Below, one piece after another: positions 61,771 through 64,000 of a DNA stretch of 64,000 nucleotides. The stretch is from Zonotrichia leucophrys gambelii (taxonomy: Eukaryota; Chordata; Aves; Passeriformes; Passerellidae). The position numbers and the translations under genes are program-made. Position 1 is the first letter of the stretch; each line of letters opens with the position of its first letter. Where the stretch lies: the NCBI RefSeq assembly GCF_028769735.1, contig NC_088173.1, forward strand, positions 66,300,963 through 66,364,962. The letters run 5' to 3'. The notes beneath the pieces were generated by a model. It was not told the DNA's origin and ran no database searches. It worked only from the letters and a program-made list of their open reading frames with translations.

Positions 61771-63394
61771 TCTTGCCAGGGTCCTGCAAAGGCAAAGCCT
61801 GTGGTGTCTGGGTGAGCCCTGGTGCTGCTGCTGGGGTGGAGGATGTTCAAACTGCAAGGATTGAGTTCCATGTGCTCAGCAGCTGTTAAAAATCTGTGTG
61901 GGAAAGGAATGGGAATTTGGGGAATCATTCACCTGACACTTGGGCCAAAGTGTGAATATGAGCTGCAGGGGAAGTGAGAGGTTGTTGCCATGGTGCACCC
62001 ATCTGCCTCTGGCTGGGCATTTCATATCAAACCTGGAACTGGGGAGGGAAGCCAGAATATCCCAGGTCAAATTGTGCATGAGTTTTCAGGTGTTTGTTTC
62101 CCCACTGAATGCAGATGCACCAGAGAAGGAGCCTTTCCTTATAGATAGTCAATAATTAAACATTAACCCAAAACTGGTGATTTTGGATTCTCAGCCAAAT
62201 AAGTGTTTGGGGAAAATACTGTGGGTGATTTTATCTCTCCTCTCTTGGTGGTTAGATCATCTTGTTCTCCCCACCCAGCCAAGCTTTCCAGCTGCAATGT
62301 TTAAACTTCATCGTGAATCACATTTTCCAAAGCTTTCCATCACTCAGATGTGTCTTTTCCAATGCAAAGCTCTGGTTTTCCATCCTTAGCAGAGCCAGAA
62401 AAGCCACAGCATTAGACTCTCCAAGGAAATTCCTCATTTGCCCCTTAGTCAAACTGATTTAAAGGCATCCACATGTGCAGTGCCATGAGGAAATCAGTCT
62501 CAGGTTCTTCACAATTGCTCATTCCCAGACTTGCAAAGGCACCATGAATAAACTCTCATATTGCAGTGTCAAAGCAATTGAGCTGACAGGTGTCCAGGCA
62601 AATTTCAAGATTATTTGCATAGAGTTATTGCTCTGCAAAGAAATCACTGTGGTTAACTTCTTCATTACTGGGAAGTCTTTTATTTATTTGTATTTATATG
62701 CATAATTGTATGCATGCTCAGAGCTGCACAGTTTGTTTAAAGCTGGATTGCTGGGTCTAATGTTTCTATTTTGATTTCCTCAGGAATATTATTTGCATCC
62801 CAGTCTTTCATGAAAAGTTGAAGGGATGCATCAAAACATATGTATATTGACATACATATATAAGCACACATACATACATTCAGACCATAGTTTGGAGATA
62901 ACCTGTTGTGCTTTTGCTAACAAAAAGGAACCACATTGAGAATCTAAAAATAATTAATTTTAAAAAGAGGAAGGATCCATGAGAACACAGTGTCTCTTCT
63001 GAGCCATAACAAAGGGTTTGTGTCTCAGCTTAGGGGCAGGACTTTTAAAAATAGCACAGTGCAGTACAAATAGCCCATCATTGTCTCACTGTATTCCTAA
63101 GCCTGAGTGCAAGCTGCACTGCCTGGTGTTTCAGAGCTGGCTCCTGGCAGAATCCAACCATAAAGTGTCCCTGGAGAAATTCTCAGCTGCCTCCTACCTC
63201 TCGTACCTGCTCCCTGGAGCAAAACAAGGGAGCACAGCCTGATGGAGAGCAAGCAAACAGGCTGGAATAGGAAGGGGAAGCAAAGTGCTTGCAAAGCTCT
63301 GTGCAATTAGGGACTGCTCCTGAGGAGTGAGAGGAGCTTCAAAATCTGCCTGCTCATTTGGAATTTGTTGTCAGCTTTGCGTAGAAGATTTAAT
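61771..63394. other. Upstream flank, no gene seen
   Basis: AT-rich, with a mixed ACAT/TATA tract at about 62838-62880. No gene or transposon recognised. Confidence 0.45.
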
Positions 63395-63660
63395 TGAATG
63401 ACAAGGGGTAATGGTAATTGTTTTAAACTAAAAGGGGGTCAATTTGCATTAGATATAAGGAAGAAATTTTTTACAATGGCACAGGTTGCCAAGAAGGGTG
63501 GTGGATGCCCTATCCCCAGAAACATTCATGGCCAGGTGGGATAGGGCCCTGAGCAACCTGACCTAGTTGAGAATGTCCCTGCTCATTGTGGGGTTTGGAC
63601 TAGGTAACCTTTAATGGTCCCTTCCAACCCAAATCTTTCCATGATTCTGGGATTCTTTTT
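63395..63660 (+). repeat. CR1 LINE 3' end, sense
   Basis: The last 260 bases of CR1 in sense orientation: 'agatataaggaagaaattt', 'tggcacaggttgcc', 'atggccaggtgggatag', 'cctgagcaacctgacctag', 'cccttccaacccaaatc', and the terminal octamer-type repeat as 'gattctgggattctt'. 5' truncated, as is usual for the family. Confidence 0.92.
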
Positions 63661-64000
63661 CATGAGCTGTGCTGGGAAGGAGTTGGTTTTATTTAAAACT
63701 GTGGAGTGCCTGTCCAAGGGAGCGTGCCACACATGGGGACATCTCACAGCCACTGTGAGGGTGTGAGCAGCACTGGGGCACTGCTGTCCTGCACACACCT
63801 CCACAGAGGGGAACAACTGGGACTCTGCTGTCCTGCACACACCTCCACAGAGGGAAAGAGAAGCAGCAGCTCTGCTGCCCTCCTGCCCTTTGCTCTGCTC
63901 AGCTGGCACACACTGCTTGCAAAGCAAGCTGGTGGGTTTGGGCAGGCTCTGATCAACCCCCTGCTCACTGCTCACTGCAGCTGGGCTTAGCAGGCTGGAA
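63661..64000. other. Flank with a short direct repeat
   Basis: A segment around 'gctgtcctgcacacacctcc' occurs twice (about 63782-63801 and 63824-63843), about 42 bases apart, each followed by 'acagaggg'. A third, weaker relative precedes. It is a small two-copy minisatellite; frames over it are by-products. Confidence 0.6.

Noticed and set aside
1..64000. tRNA, rRNA or small RNA genes
   Set aside because: I looked for paired A-box/B-box words and cloverleaf-like arms on both strands and found none convincing by eye; a covariance search was not possible.

Overview
The window reads as vertebrate nuclear DNA, almost certainly from a songbird (passerine). It has antisense and sense 3' ends of CR1 LINEs, the dominant avian LINE, several solo LTRs of types I recognise from passerine genomes, AT-rich introns with GT-AG junctions, and one CpG island. 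There are no bacterial-type operons, and nearly every long open frame is a by-product of repeats or GC-rich DNA. The species assignment is inference from repeat content.

One protein-coding gene is well supported: ST3GAL5 (GM3 synthase, lactosylceramide alpha-2,3-sialyltransferase) on the minus strand. Six coding exons (34095-33986, 32250-32136, 30309-29966, 28578-28392, 26550-26392, 25229-24963) have consensus acceptors, GT donors and matching phases. Joined, they give a 393-residue type II Golgi protein with the N-terminal anchor, L-motif, S-motif, motif III and VS-motif. A CpG island at about 46.3-46.76 kb is the likely promoter. It holds a candidate first exon (46448-46370), and a second candidate first exon lies in intron 1 (35289-35130). 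Both end in the same phase and would create an Ala codon directly before the Met of the first certain exon, so the gene may make alternative cytoplasmic tails.

Layout: 0-24 kb is downstream of ST3GAL5 and holds CR1 fragments, five LTRs, an orphan CpG-rich patch with a minisatellite split by an LTR (9.4-10.3 kb), and a 600-base GGAT microsatellite (11.4-12.0 kb). 24.9-46.5 kb is ST3GAL5; intron 1 carries an LTR interrupted by about 1.3 kb that includes a 580-base A/G-rich repeat, followed by two tandem LTRs of another family (36.7-39.0 kb). 46.8-64 kb is upstream flank, with a very old CR1/L3-like ORF2 relic (48.5-50.3 kb), further CR1 pieces and no recognisable gene.

I did not find a new multi-gene system. 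The observations most worth following are the alternative 5' exons and the paired splice donors of ST3GAL5, and the composite repeat structures in intron 1 and at 9.6-12 kb.
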